Assembly (NCBI GenBank): GCA_922989275.2
Contig: OV277871.1
Coordinates: 63,075,848 to 63,139,847, forward strand
Length of the DNA: 64,000 nucleotides
Reading direction: 5' to 3'
DNA from: Gari tellinella
Lineage: Eukaryota; Mollusca; Bivalvia; Cardiida; Psammobiidae
Shown: in pieces, positions 37,601-39,536 of the stretch
Layout: every line of letters begins with the position of its first letter
How positions within the stretch are numbered: position 1 is the stretch's first letter
Position numbers and translations under genes: made by a program
Notes under the pieces: model-generated
Databases searched by the model: none
Seen by the model: only the letters and a program-made list of their open reading frames with translations
Told to the model about the DNA's origin: nothing

Positions 37601-38436
37601 TTTTTGTCTCCCATTGGATGTCGTTGTAGAGAGGGAACGCTGTACTGTTGAAGTAATTTGATGAGTATTATTAATAAGGCAATAATATACTCGGTGAAGA
37701 AACATTATGTTCTCTAAATGTAAGACAGAAGTAAGCAAAATGTACCTTGCATGTAAGAATGTCTGCTTAATGCAAGATAGAAATAATACAGAAACCTATT
37801 ACATGTAATTCTTGTAAACAATTTTTATGCCCCCAGCATCGACAGATGCGGGGCATATAAATGTAGTAATCGTCCCGTCCTTCCGTCCGTGCGTGCGTCC
37901 GTAACAAGGCTATTAAGTAGATTTTACCGTTTCGTCTAGCATCAACACCGCTTACCCAAATGCTTGGATACTTATACAGTTGTTGCCTTGGACCATTCCC
38001 TATCCACCAATATCACCAAACTTTGATTTTGACCTTGACCGTGACCTAATTTGGACTTAGAAAACTATAAATAGGCTAATTCTTTGTTAGCTAGATTTTA
38101 CCGTTTCGTCTAGCATCAACACAACTGACTACAATGCTTTGATAAATACAGTTGTTGCCTTGGACCATTACCAACTCACCAATAATACCCAAGCTCAGTT
38201 TGACCCTGACCTTGACCTAATTTGGACTTAGAAAAGATTCAGAATATATTGTCAAGGATGCCACTGGGGGCATAAGCGTTTATTGAACGCGCAGTCTTGT
38301 TATTAATTTCTTTTTCAGATCACACCGAGTTTTCAGGGCATTCTACATTCCATTTGTGTCAAGCAGATACTGTAAATATGAAAGTTACAATCTACTGAAA
38401 ACCACACGGACTAAAAAACAGAAGGGCACCAGCTAA
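397..38436 (+). CDS. ALG9: ALG9 mannosyltransferase gene, 15 coding exons, 5' end missing
   Basis: Family knowledge: ALG9 (glycosyltransferase family 22) is a multi-pass ER membrane enzyme. It uses dolichol-phosphate-mannose to add alpha-1,2-linked mannose to the lipid-linked N-glycan precursor in the ER lumen. Seen here: 15 exons (397-531, 957-1027, 2539-2701, 6354-6415, 6533-6620, 10079-10184, 11526-11614, 12332-12368, 13507-13577, 14674-14745, 29644-29773, 32007-32157, 36003-36132, 37018-37148, 38319-38436). All have GT donors and AG acceptors and compatible phases, and they total 1554 nt, or 517 codons plus TAA. The translation follows animal ALG9 from GFQTWEYSP through FTPHGPDLYG, SPMYIWILIFF, VCVGKEWYRFPSSF and SKCHYLVDLD to a basic carboxy terminus. 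The first ~90 residues, which would carry the acidic first-loop motif, are encoded outside the window. The introns are packed with transposons, and two 3' splice sites have been tandemly amplified. Confidence 0.95.
595..790. repeat. Partial TTAA-type MITE with hairpin core
   Basis: It contains AAAGCAGGTTTAAAGTAAAG, ATTCTGCTTTAATTTTAACC and the family's right half (TCTACTAGAATAAAGAAAAT). The terminal TTAACCC and GGGTTAA are degraded. It lies in the intron between exons a and b. Confidence 0.55.
957..1027 (+). CDS. ALG9: ALG9 exon b (membrane segment)
   Basis: Acceptor TTTAAG ends at 956 and donor GTGAGT starts at 1028. The 71 nt encode VMLFFFTRCVLAFVCTLCEV followed by YLY and two bases of a Lys codon. 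It corresponds to the hydrophobic stretch of ALG9 before the STGMF block. Confidence 0.92.
1046..1701. mobile_element. TA-flanked MITE (TACAGTAAAACCTCTCT) carrying nested TTAA elements
   Basis: The terminal inverted repeats TACAGTAAAACCTCTCT and AGAGAGGTTTTACTGTA end in TA, as in Tc1/mariner-type elements. The undisturbed relative at 45176-45366 shows that the extra sequence here is inserted: a damaged TTAA MITE from 1115, and a complete TTAA element at 1383-1633. No transposase is present. Confidence 0.8.
1383..1633. mobile_element. TTAA-flanked MITE with GTGAAGACCC hairpin
   Basis: It starts TTAACCCTTTGAACCC and ends GGAAAGAGTTAA, with TTAA duplicated at 1383-1386 and 1630-1633, the piggyBac-type target. 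The core is a hairpin of CAAACAGTGAAGACCC, GATCAGAG and their inverse. It is nested in the TA-flanked MITE, whose undisturbed copy has a single TTAA at this point. Confidence 0.8.
1735..2010. repeat. Partial TTAA-type MITE
   Basis: Fragments of the common MITE are present: TTGACCCAATAGCCTTTTTCTAG, GGTTGAAAGTAAAGCAGAAT, GTGGAGGAATATATCAAATG, and GGGGTAATGGGTTAA at the right end. Confidence 0.6.
2202..2268. repeat. Free-standing CAGTTTGGATCC hairpin
   Basis: GACAGTTTGGATCATGATCAG is followed by a loop and then GTCAGGATCCAAACTGTTTG. This is the hairpin module found inside several unrelated MITEs in this window, here without recognisable terminal repeats. Confidence 0.65.
2539..2701 (+). CDS. 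ALG9: ALG9 exon c (STGMF...SSFCMY block)
   Basis: Acceptor TGTCAG ends at 2538 and donor GTGAGT starts at 2702. One base completes the split Lys codon and 54 codons follow. Conserved segments are STGMFISSTAFLPSSFCMYM and GGWFLAKYE. A MITE fragment ends shortly upstream and a MITE starts at 2776, so this exon is tightly bracketed by transposons. Confidence 0.95.
2776..3841. mobile_element. CAGGGCTCCAGATAA MITE interrupted by an 880 bp element
   Basis: Terminal inverted repeats CAGGGCTCCAGATAAG and TTGTCTGGAGCCCTG flank the family's palindromic core (CATTAGAATTGTCTC, GAGACGATTCTAATGAG). The core is split at 2895-3774 by another transposon. Other copies: 4946-5135, 23722-23895, 24244-24439, 27478-27630, 43772-43964, 47310-47417. 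Confidence 0.8.
2895..3774. mobile_element. 880 bp non-coding element with ACGGGTCCG repeats and 7 bp target duplication
   Basis: The ends are AGCGTTTTTTTTC and GAAAAAAAACGCT. GTGACGC is duplicated at 2888-2894 and 3775-3781. Uninterrupted host copies read GTGACCCCATAGG across the site, so the boundaries are well fixed. ATTGGGA(A)CGGGTCCG motifs are clustered at both ends: two near the left (2911-2945), four or more on the right (3645-3755). No credible coding region is present. The superfamily is not recognised. Confidence 0.8.
4643..4678. repeat. AG-rich microsatellite
   Basis: An imperfect (GA)n tract, the last ~24 nt nearly pure AG. Nothing else is recognised between 4217 and 4940. Confidence 0.85.
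4946..5135. mobile_element. CAGGGCTCC MITE, near-complete copy
   Basis: Ends CAGGGCTCCAGACAAG and TTATCTGGAGCTCTG. The core hairpin is CAGAATCGTCTCAAAGAG, ACGATTCTAACGAG. No coding capacity. Confidence 0.8.
5158..5592. repeat. Two free-standing CAGTTTGGATCC hairpins
   Basis: Hairpins at 5158-5228 (CAGTTGGGATCCTGATCAG with its inverse) and 5525-5592 (AACAGTTTGGGTCCTGATCAG with ATCAGGATCCAAACTGTTTG). The sequence between them (5232-5522) can be read as 96 codons on the minus strand, but I recognise no domain and treat it as unassigned. Confidence 0.6.
5671..6089. mobile_element. TTAA MITE hosting a nested TA-flanked MITE
   Basis: TTAACCCATTACTCGTAATA at the left and TTATGGAGTAATAGGTTAA at the right are the common MITE's ends. 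Its middle is replaced by the complete element at 5767-6016. The right TTAA (6086-6089) is shared with the next MITE. Confidence 0.7.
5767..6016. mobile_element. TA-flanked MITE (TACAGTGGAGAATCTGTTAT) with palindrome core
   Basis: The inverted repeats TACAGTGGAGAATCTGTTAT and its inverse are ~45 bp long with few mismatches and contain TTTAAACGCAAACG and CGTAAACGCG. The core is the hairpin AGTTTGGAGCCTGATCAG, ACGCCGGG, CCCGGCGT. Because of the palindrome both strands read as similar short open frames. Relatives: 14882-15091, 26622-26853, fragments at 32585-32658, 34525-34665 and ~39185. Confidence 0.85.
6086..6258. mobile_element. TTAA MITE, short copy
   Basis: TTAACCCATTACGCCATAAA at the left, GTGGTGTAATAGGTTAA at the right, with TTAA at both ends. 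The left arm of the palindrome has been lost. Confidence 0.75.
6354..6415 (+). CDS. ALG9: ALG9 exon d (ASAILGWPFAG)
   Basis: Acceptor TTTCTAG ends at 6353 and donor GTGAGC starts at 6416. The 62 nt are 20 codons plus two bases of Gly. It encodes the conserved ILGWPF motif of the family. Confidence 0.95.
6533..6620 (+). CDS. ALG9: ALG9 exon e (PIAFDIVIRKKRF)
   Basis: Acceptor GTTTCAG ends at 6532 and donor GTGAGA starts at 6621. One base completes Gly and 29 codons follow, ending in phase 0. The next in-phase exon is at 10079, but the intervening intron holds 28 copies of that exon's own 5' junction. Confidence 0.94.
6643..6976. mobile_element. TTAA MITE filling the start of the exon e-f intron
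   Basis: TTAACACTTTACCAATAC at the left and GGGGTAAAGGGTTAA at the right, with the palindrome arms TAAAGCGGTTTAAAG and TTCTGCTTTACTTTCAACC partly lost. It occupies most of the sequence between the exon e donor and the first array copy. Confidence 0.75.
6989..9100 (+). repeat. 28-copy tandem array of the ALG9 exon f intron/exon junction
   Basis: Each unit consists of ~30 nt of intron end (ATGTTTACATATTTGAG, TTGTGTGTTACAG) joined to ~40 nt of exon f (ATACCATTGGTTCAGATAG and onward to ACTATGGCCG). I count 28 copies. The common period is 72 bp (24 codons). Copies with an extra AGTCACTGAT-type insert are 82 bp, and some are 84 bp. About 24 copies keep the TTACAG acceptor. Four variant copies (near 7090, 7690, 8060 and 8660) read TTTTACACATA and have lost the AG. 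A higher-order repeat is visible: copies from ~8042 recur in the same order from ~8639, a 598 bp offset. Because 72 is divisible by three and the unit has no in-frame stop, long artificial open frames result. No unit has a splice donor. Confidence 0.95.
9101..10078 (+). other. AT-rich intron spacer between the array and exon f
   Basis: About 980 nt with no transposon or gene that I recognise. It separates the 28 tandem copies from the genuine exon f, so the true exon is not contiguous with the array. Confidence 0.6.
10079..10184 (+). CDS. ALG9: ALG9 exon f (QIDQYYYGRL...HGPDLYG)
   Basis: Acceptor TGTTACAG ends at 10078 and donor GTAAGA starts at 10185. The exon is 35 codons plus one base. 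It encodes IDQYYYGRLIVTPLNIVLYN and VFTPHGPDLYG, a hallmark block of ALG9. Its first ~52 nt and the ~30 nt of intron before it are the source of the tandem array at 6989-9100. Only this copy has the downstream exon sequence and a donor, so it is the only one that can join to exon g. Confidence 0.96.
10185..11525 (+). other. ALG9 intron, nothing recognised
   Basis: 1.3 kb of unique-looking intron between exons f and g. Open frames occur on both strands around 10256-10562, but none shows a known domain or codon bias that I can see. Confidence 0.5.
11526..11614 (+). CDS. ALG9: ALG9 exon g (INGFLNFNIVFLLAL)
   Basis: Acceptor TTACAG ends at 11525 and donor GTAAAC starts at 11615. Two bases complete Gly and 29 codons follow (VEPLSYYFINGFLNFNIVFL and onward), matching the ING-FLNFN block and the membrane segment after it. 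Confidence 0.95.
12190..12256. repeat. GTGAAGACCC-type hairpin
   Basis: AACAGTGCATACCCTGATCAG, AGGGCTCC and the inverse GGAGCCCTTTGAACTGGG form a hairpin related to the core at 1461-1530. Confidence 0.6.
12332..12368 (+). CDS. ALG9: ALG9 micro-exon h (loop)
   Basis: Acceptor ATTTCAG ends at 12331 and donor GTAACT starts at 12369. The 37 nt encode ILTRWKLKERGG plus one base, a poorly conserved charged loop. It is called because it keeps the phase between exons g and i and has good splice sites. Confidence 0.85.
12597..13506 (+). repeat. Tandem 25 bp copies of the exon i 3' splice site
   Basis: GTATACCAGCT(C/G)TTGTT followed by TGTTTTAG begins at 12597, 12622, 13407, 13432, 13457 and 13482, and the exon itself starts at 13507. 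Six of the seven starts, counting the true one, are preceded by AG (TTTTAG or TTTCAG), so each could act as a 3' splice site. The copies at 12597/12622 and 13407 were separated by a transposon at 12643-13402. Use of an upstream acceptor would add multiples of 25 nt and shift the frame. Confidence 0.9.
12643..13402 (+). mobile_element. AGCTC-hairpin element in the exon i splice-site repeats
   Basis: It starts AGCTCATCTGAGCC, a hairpin with GGCTCAAGGTGAGCT, and ends GGTGAGCAAAATATGCCC, CATGGGGCTCTTGTT. The uninterrupted 25 bp copies give the empty site GTTTGTT|TTAG. The element sits between GTTTGTT and TTCAG/TTTCAG, so at most 2 bp were duplicated. Terminal hairpins, no terminal inverted repeats, a 3' CTTGT end and T-T insertion are compatible with a Helentron-like non-autonomous element (inference). 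Confidence 0.75.
13507..13577 (+). CDS. ALG9: ALG9 exon i (SPMYIWILIFFTRPHK)
   Basis: Acceptor TTTTAG ends at 13506 and donor GTATGT starts at 13578. Two bases complete Gly and 23 codons follow. Its 3' splice site plus the first ~20 nt occur as tandem 25 bp copies at 13407, 13432, 13457 and 13482, with two more at 12597 and 12622. Only the copy at 13507 runs into the exon. Confidence 0.94.
13629..14040. mobile_element. Two overlapping TTAA-type MITE copies
   Basis: Left end TTACCCTTTTACTCCATAG, a first partial palindrome at ~13768, then a second copy with the intact hairpin TTAAAGCAGGCTGAAAGTAA (13919-13990) and the right end GCTATGGTGTAGTGGGTTAA. Confidence 0.7.
14674..14745 (+). CDS. ALG9: ALG9 exon j (EERFLFPIYPFF)
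   Basis: Acceptor GCACCAG ends at 14673 and donor GTAGGC starts at 14746. It is 24 codons, phase 0 at both ends. EERFLFPIYP is the strongly conserved HKEERFLFP-type motif shared with other family 22 mannosyltransferases. Confidence 0.96.
14882..15091. mobile_element. TA-flanked MITE, copy with shortened core
   Basis: Same terminal repeats as 5767-6016 (TACAGTGGAGAATCTGTTAT and inverse), with TA at both ends. Only one arm of the CAGTTTGGAGCC hairpin remains (AATTTGGAGCCTGATCAG). Confidence 0.85.
15321..15772 (-). other. Possible small minus-strand gene or exons, unrecognised
   Basis: Two overlapping minus-strand frames. The upstream one (15772-15527) has a hydrophobic start (MSLVNAVLLDSVSLIWG) followed by a cysteine-containing stretch (CTAWKHHKCNRCTRN). 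It contains a potential donor (CCT then GTAAGA) just before its end. The downstream one (15578-15321) has a clear membrane-like run, CIIVTFIVGFVLFICMFI. Together they could be a secreted or membrane protein nested in an ALG9 intron, but I recognise no family and the frames do not join simply. Confidence 0.2.
15773..16500. other. Unassigned intron sequence
   Basis: AT-rich sequence between the possible minus-strand gene and the LINE 3' end. I see no repeat ends or coding signal. Confidence 0.4.
16527..19125 (-). pseudogene. 5'-truncated non-LTR retrotransposon (LINE) reverse transcriptase, inactivated
   Basis: The minus strand encodes a LINE-type reverse transcriptase. The 5' part (19115-18840) has SDNYRGISLSC and ENQNGFREKRTTAAQI. 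After an inserted element the frame resumes with CFIDFKKAFDSIHRGKM (motif A), VLQGDTLAPYLFIIVLD (motif B) and LDFADD (motif C, 17269-17280), and continues to LYGSECWTV and the carboxy end CRQRVRLRTT. Damage seen: an in-frame TGA at ~17340, another at ~16983 (where related copies have Trp), no endonuclease domain, and a 1.2 kb insertion at 17645-18842. The clade cannot be assigned by eye. It is a dead copy in the ALG9 intron, antisense to ALG9. Confidence 0.88.
17645..18842 (+). mobile_element. AGCTCG-hairpin tandem-repeat element inside the LINE
   Basis: It starts AGCTCGCCTATTCGGAG and ends TTAGGCGAGCTTTGC, GACAGCTCTTGTT. The core has about five ~195 bp tandem units (TTTCTCATGGTTAAAG, TTTGGGGTAAGTGTTG, AAGTTTAAATTTAGTC). 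The LINE frame is interrupted between GTTTCTT and CTTCTTC, so insertion followed LINE decay or caused it. Terminal architecture matches the other AGCTC elements. Confidence 0.8.
19435..20790 (+). mobile_element. AGCTC-hairpin element with ~150 bp tandem core
   Basis: Start AGCTCAACTGAGCACAAAG with the hairpin partner GTGCTCAAGGTGAG. End GGTGAGCGATTTAGGGCCAC, ATGCGGCTCTTGT. At least four internal units repeat TTTTATATTTGGCATCTAGC, AAGATTGTTCAAATCATGAC and GGCCCCGCCCCGGGGC. No coding capacity. Confidence 0.8.
21130..21945. repeat. Duplicated palindrome-bearing segment (two copies)
   Basis: Segments ~21130-21420 and ~21590-21945 repeat the same order: TATATCTGCTTT, GGGCAAAAGTA(A/T)TGCAAA, CGGCACGTGCCTG, CAGGAGAGT(T)TGATC, AAACCTGATCAGATGC, TTTTATTCAAGGGGG. 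They diverge moderately and include one arm of the CAGTTTGGATCC-type hairpin. Confidence 0.65.
22078..22175 (-). other. tRNA-like sequence, probably a SINE head
   Basis: On the minus strand, a B-box-like GGTTCGAATCCC follows an A-box-like TGGTCCATTGG at about the right spacing. The stems do not pair cleanly and the anticodon arm is replaced by GC-rich sequence, so this is read as a tRNA-derived repeat or pseudogene, not a working tRNA. Confidence 0.4.
22341..22621. repeat. ~90 bp direct repeat, two copies 189 bp apart
   Basis: The sequence with TTAAATATATCCATAAACTC and AATACTTATAAATTGATATA occurs at 22341-22432 and 22530-22621 with few differences. Its nature is unknown. Confidence 0.8.
23420..23621. 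repeat. ~200 nt hairpin with ~97 bp arms
   Basis: The left arm ends at 23517 (ATATCCAACTCGACC), the loop is TTC, and the right arm starts at 23521 (GGTCTAGTTGGATAT). The arms stay paired through TGTGTAAAGGC, CGGATCAC, GCATATCTTATG and CAAAGTATAGTAAT with few mismatches. There is no coding signal. It could be a fold-back MITE or a hairpin RNA source. Confidence 0.85.
23722..23895. mobile_element. CAGGGTTCC MITE copy
   Basis: Left end CAGGGTTCCAGATAAGGG and palindrome CATTAGAATCATCTCGAAG, GACGATTCCAATGAG. The right terminus is degraded (CTCCCTCTTATCTGTGAG). Confidence 0.75.
24244..24439. mobile_element. CAGGGTTCA MITE copy
   Basis: Left end CAGGGTTCAAGATAAAGAG, core CTTAGAATTGTCTCAATGAG, right end CCTCTTATTTGGAGCCTTG. 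Confidence 0.75.
26622..26853. mobile_element. TA-flanked MITE, diverged copy
   Basis: TACAGTGAAGAAGACGTTAT at the left, AATAATATGTTCTCCACTATA at the right. The core keeps TAAGGAGCCTGATCAGACG and GGGTTACTC. Nested in the 4.0 kb element. Confidence 0.75.
27478..27630. mobile_element. CAGGGCTCC MITE copy inside an ATGCCCCC-type repeat
   Basis: Ends CAGGGCTCCAGATAAGGGG and CCTCTTATCTGGAGTCCTG. The flanking ATACTTATACAGTTGTT and GTTGTTGTCTTT belong to the ATGCCCCC family, whose other copy reads ACAGTTGTTGCCTTGG. This suggests a short GTTGTT duplication. Confidence 0.75.
29005..29123. repeat. Hairpin with ~53 bp near-perfect arms
   Basis: GTGTTCATTATTCATC, TTTTTAATAAACTCGTTGAC and AATATGACGC at the left pair with their inverse at 29071-29123 around a 12 nt loop (29059-29070). 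Non-coding; possibly a fold-back element. Confidence 0.85.
29307..29557. mobile_element. Complete TTAA MITE, reference copy
   Basis: TTAACCCATTACCCAATAGC at the left, TTATGGGGTAATGGGTTAA at the right, TTAA at both ends (piggyBac-type). The core 29357-29428 is a near-perfect hairpin with arms TTAAAGCAGGTTGAAAGTAA and AGCAGAATGCGCC. No coding capacity. A partial copy precedes it (29125-29306). Confidence 0.85.
29644..29773 (+). CDS. ALG9: ALG9 exon k (membrane segment)
   Basis: Acceptor TTTCAG ends at 29643 and donor GTTAGT starts at 29774. The exon is 43 codons plus one base: a basic start (KWWQRLFPGKRKQ), then the hydrophobic run WIAVFFGIFFTLLSVSRMVA. It is the expected position of the last membrane span of ALG9. 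Confidence 0.93.
30165..30400. mobile_element. TTAA-type MITE copy, right end lost
   Basis: AACCCTTTACTCCATAGCC at the left, hairpin TTAAAGCAGGTTGAAACTAA, ATTCTGCTTTACATTCAGC, then the typical TGGAGGAATGAATTAAGGAC. The terminal GGGTTAA is missing. Confidence 0.7.
30593..31672 (+). mobile_element. AGCTC-hairpin element with ~145 bp tandem core
   Basis: It starts AGCTCACCTGGCACGAAG with the hairpin partner GTGCCAAGGTGAGCT and ends GGTGAGAAATTTAGGGCC, ATAGTGGCCCTTGTT. Six core units of about 145 bp repeat AAAAACTAGGTCACTAGGTC, CTTGTGAACACTCTAGAGGC and GAAACTTGGTCAGAATG. No coding capacity. A minus-strand relative is at 39537-41624. Confidence 0.85.
31692..31942. mobile_element. Complete TTAA MITE immediately upstream of exon l
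   Basis: TTAACCCTTTCCCACATAG at the left, CTATGGCGGAAAGGGTTAA at the right. The core 31740-31810 is a nearly perfect hairpin with arms CTTAAAGCAGGTTGAAAGTA and AAGCAGAATGCGC. It ends 64 nt before exon l. Confidence 0.85.
32007..32157 (+). CDS. ALG9: ALG9 exon l (VCVGKEWYRFPSSF)
   Basis: Acceptor TTCACAG ends at 32006 and donor GTAAGT starts at 32158. Two bases complete Gly, 49 codons follow, and two bases of Asn end the exon. RPVNVCVGKEWYRFPSSFFL is the signature of the luminal carboxy-terminal region. Confidence 0.96.
32662..33060 (+). mobile_element. Truncated AGCTC-hairpin element
   Basis: The start AGCTCACCTGAGCCAAAGG and its hairpin partner are present, followed by the GTCCGTCCGTCTGTCC stretch typical of the family. 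The 3' hairpin end is not seen. It is inserted in a fragment of the TACAGTGG MITE (32585-32658). Confidence 0.65.
33151..33222. repeat. Free-standing TTTGGATCC hairpin
   Basis: AACATTTTGGATCCAGATCAG, then a short loop, then CTAATCTGGATCCAACCT. Same module as inside the MITEs. Confidence 0.6.
33612..34026. mobile_element. TTAA MITE hosting a second TTAA element
   Basis: TTAACCCATTACCCCATAAA at the left and CTATGGGGTAATGGGT at the right. The hairpin core is interrupted after AAAGTGTGCATTAA by the element at 33733-33946, and resumes with AAGACACATTCTGCTTTAC. Confidence 0.8.
33733..33946. mobile_element. TTAA element (CCCTTAGCCCGCC) with GGATCC hairpin core
   Basis: TTAACCCTTAGCCCGCC at the left and GGCAGGCTAAGGGTTAA at the right, TTAA duplicated. 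The core hairpin is CAAACAGCTTGGATCCGGAT, GAGACGCCGAG and its inverse (~33848-33907). It is clearly different in its ends from the host MITE but uses the same target. Confidence 0.85.
34480..34519 (+). mobile_element. 3' end of an AGCTC-type element
   Basis: CAGGTGAGCGAATTTAGGAC, CATGGCCCTCTTGTT is the standard 3' terminus. Sequence from ~34035 upstream looks like its body, but the 5' hairpin start is missing. A fragment of the TACAGTGG MITE follows to 34665. Confidence 0.6.
34845..35050. repeat. Decayed TTAA-type MITE
   Basis: TTTCAACCCATTATGGC, ACTTTACTCTCAGCCTGGG and CAGTGAAGGATTGAATTAAA mark a diverged copy with an incomplete palindrome. Confidence 0.6.
35121..35370. mobile_element. TTAA element with GTGAAGACCC hairpin, inverted relative of 1383-1633
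   Basis: TTAACTCTTTCCTCCCTGAA at the left and GACTAGGGTTCACCTTGTTAA at the right, with the core CAAACAGTGAAGACCCTGAT and its inverse (35229-35295). It sits in a TA-flanked MITE hairpin (AACAGAAAGCTCC) at 35050-35120. Confidence 0.75.
35505..35705. mobile_element. TTAA-type MITE copy, ends decayed
   Basis: Hairpin AAAGCAGGTTAAAAGTAAAG, AATGTGCCTTAAGGCGCATT is intact at its centre. The outer ends are diverged (ACCCTATTTCTAG, TATTGAGTAGTGAGTTAA). Confidence 0.7.
35831..35987. repeat. 77 bp tandem duplication of a MITE end
   Basis: TTAAAGCTGTCACCTGTC, TTTTATACAATCAATTAACC and GTGATTTTAGTGGT occur twice in a row, the second copy ending AGAGCGGTTTTACAGTA, the right end of the TACAGTAAAACC MITE. 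It lies just upstream of exon m. Confidence 0.8.
36003..36132 (+). CDS. ALG9: ALG9 exon m (NWNLQFLKSEFKGQLPKPY)
   Basis: Acceptor TTTCAG ends at 36002 and donor GTAAGT starts at 36133. One base completes Asn and 43 codons follow, with FLKSEFKGQLPKP and PMDMNDMNQEETSRY. Both blocks are recognisable in animal ALG9. Confidence 0.95.
36263..36511. mobile_element. Complete TTAA MITE between exons m and n
   Basis: TTAACCCTTACCTCAAAGCC at the left and TTATGGAGTAATGGGTTAA at the right. The core hairpin is CTTAAAGTAGGTTGAAAGTA, AATGTGCCTTAAGGCATATT. A degraded copy follows at 36765-36970, and a truncated AGCTC-element start lies at 36599. Confidence 0.85.
37018..37148 (+). CDS. ALG9: ALG9 exon n (SKCHYLVDLD)
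   Basis: Acceptor GTACAG ends at 37017 and donor GTAGAT starts at 37149. The exon is 43 codons plus two bases. ISKCHYLVDLDLPRETEFEP and IPFLDAS match the carboxy-terminal domain. Confidence 0.95.
37295..37644. mobile_element. TA-flanked element (TACAGCGCTCCCTCTCTAC) with GATCAGACGCC hairpin
   Basis: TACAGCGCTCCCTCTCTAC at the left and GTAGAGAGGGAACGCTGTA at the right, ending in TA. The core hairpin is CAAACAGCTTGAATCCAGAT, CAGACGC and its inverse (37493-37546). This is a third terminal-repeat family carrying the same hairpin module. Confidence 0.85.
37827..38300 (+). mobile_element. ATGCCCCC-hairpin element abutting the last ALG9 acceptor
   Basis: Start ATGCCCCCAGCATCGACAG with the partner GATGCGGGGCAT. 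End GCCACTGGGGGCATAAGCG, ACGCGCAGTCTTGT. The internal unit (TAGATTTTACCGTTTCGTC, GCATCAACAC, TTGTTGCCTTGGACCATT) occurs twice. It ends 18 nt before exon o. Relatives: 43221-43490, 47430-47637 (minus strand), ~3900-4217. Confidence 0.8.
38319..38436 (+). CDS. ALG9: ALG9 terminal coding exon o and stop
   Basis: Acceptor TTTTTCAG ends at 38318. One base completes Arg and 38 codons follow (SHRVFRAFYIPFVSSRYCKY, then ESYNLLKTTRTKKQKGTS), then TAA at 38434-38436. The basic tail resembles the usual cytosolic carboxy terminus. A transposon ends only 18 nt upstream of the exon. Confidence 0.95.
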
Positions 38437-39013
38437 CACAGAGCCAAGAGTTAGGCTACACAAGCAGAAAGTACCGAAAATAACCCATGTCATCCAACGT
38501 AGAGAACCATTAGTCATAGACTGTTGTGATATGTTTAAATGTAATATTTATATCATCATCGTACCTGTAACATAAATACTTATTGTACTGCAAAGTAAAT
38601 TTCTTACTTTTGATTGGGTACCGAGCTCTAGACGTGATTCCATGTACCCTGTGAGCTGACAGGGTACTTAGAAATGCAACTGTTTTCATTTGCTGACAGG
38701 TCCATGAGTCTTGCTTTGCATAAAATAAGATGGCCGACTGCTCGACAGGATTGAATGCATTCAATGGTGCATCCTCCGTTTTAAGTCCATTTCGGCTAAG
38801 AACCAATTGATGTTGGATCTTTCAACAGTTGCATTATTTCTGGGAAAGTTTGACGCCGAAGTCTACGAGTATGGCCATTTTTCTTATGAATAACAACTGT
38901 CATTTACGCTCAACGTTATCTGCTTTGGCGATTTTTTTTTTATAGTTTACTATGAGTGCTGTACACGACAAATTCCGAAATATTTCGTTTGAGCAGTGAA
39001 AACATTGCAGTAC

Positions 39014-39019
39014 AATAAA
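39014..39019 (+). terminator. Candidate ALG9 polyadenylation signal AATAAA
   Basis: AATAAA lies 578 nt after the ALG9 stop codon and is the first canonical hexamer I see there. A long hairpin (39023-39163) follows at once. The 3' UTR would therefore run about 600 nt. Transcript data are needed to confirm it. Confidence 0.4.
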
Positions 39020-39022
39020 TTC

Positions 39023-39163
39023 GTTATACAGTTTCTTCACAGTGTACATGAGGATTTCTTCCAGGCTGGTAAAATCATGTAACCCTTGCCTAACGGCTCG
39101 GGCAACATGATTTACCTCAGCTGGGAAGATATCCTCATGTACACTGTGAAGAAATTGTATAAC
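39023..39163. repeat. Long hairpin downstream of ALG9
   Basis: CGTTATACAGTTTCTTCACAG, TGTACATGAGGAT and AAATCATGT at the left pair with ACATGATTT, ATCCTCATGTACA and CTGTGAAGAAATTGTATAAC at the right. Arms ~57 bp with few mismatches. It follows the candidate polyadenylation signal directly. Confidence 0.8.
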
Positions 39164-39536
39164 TAATAATGTTCTAGTGTTTCAGGGGAGAAGACATTAT
39201 GCTTTCCCATTTAAAGAAACTGAAAATCAAATGGTGTATTTGCAGAAAAAAAAAAGAGAATACTCAATAAAAGCAAATTTGTAGTATAATCCTGCATATG
39301 GCACTAAACAAATCTGATCGACGTGTCAAGAAATATCACTTACTGCATCGCAAAGAAATGTGGAAAATGAGAGCTTCTTGACTATGTTGTTTAATTTAAT
39401 CTAAGTTGCAAACAGTCTGGAGCCTGATCAATCATTGATATACCTGGCATTTAAACTGGCTCCAAACTATTTGCAATGTATTGAACTCCATAGATTCACC
39501 CTTTTATGCATTAAATTAGTTCCTCCTCTGAAGAAA

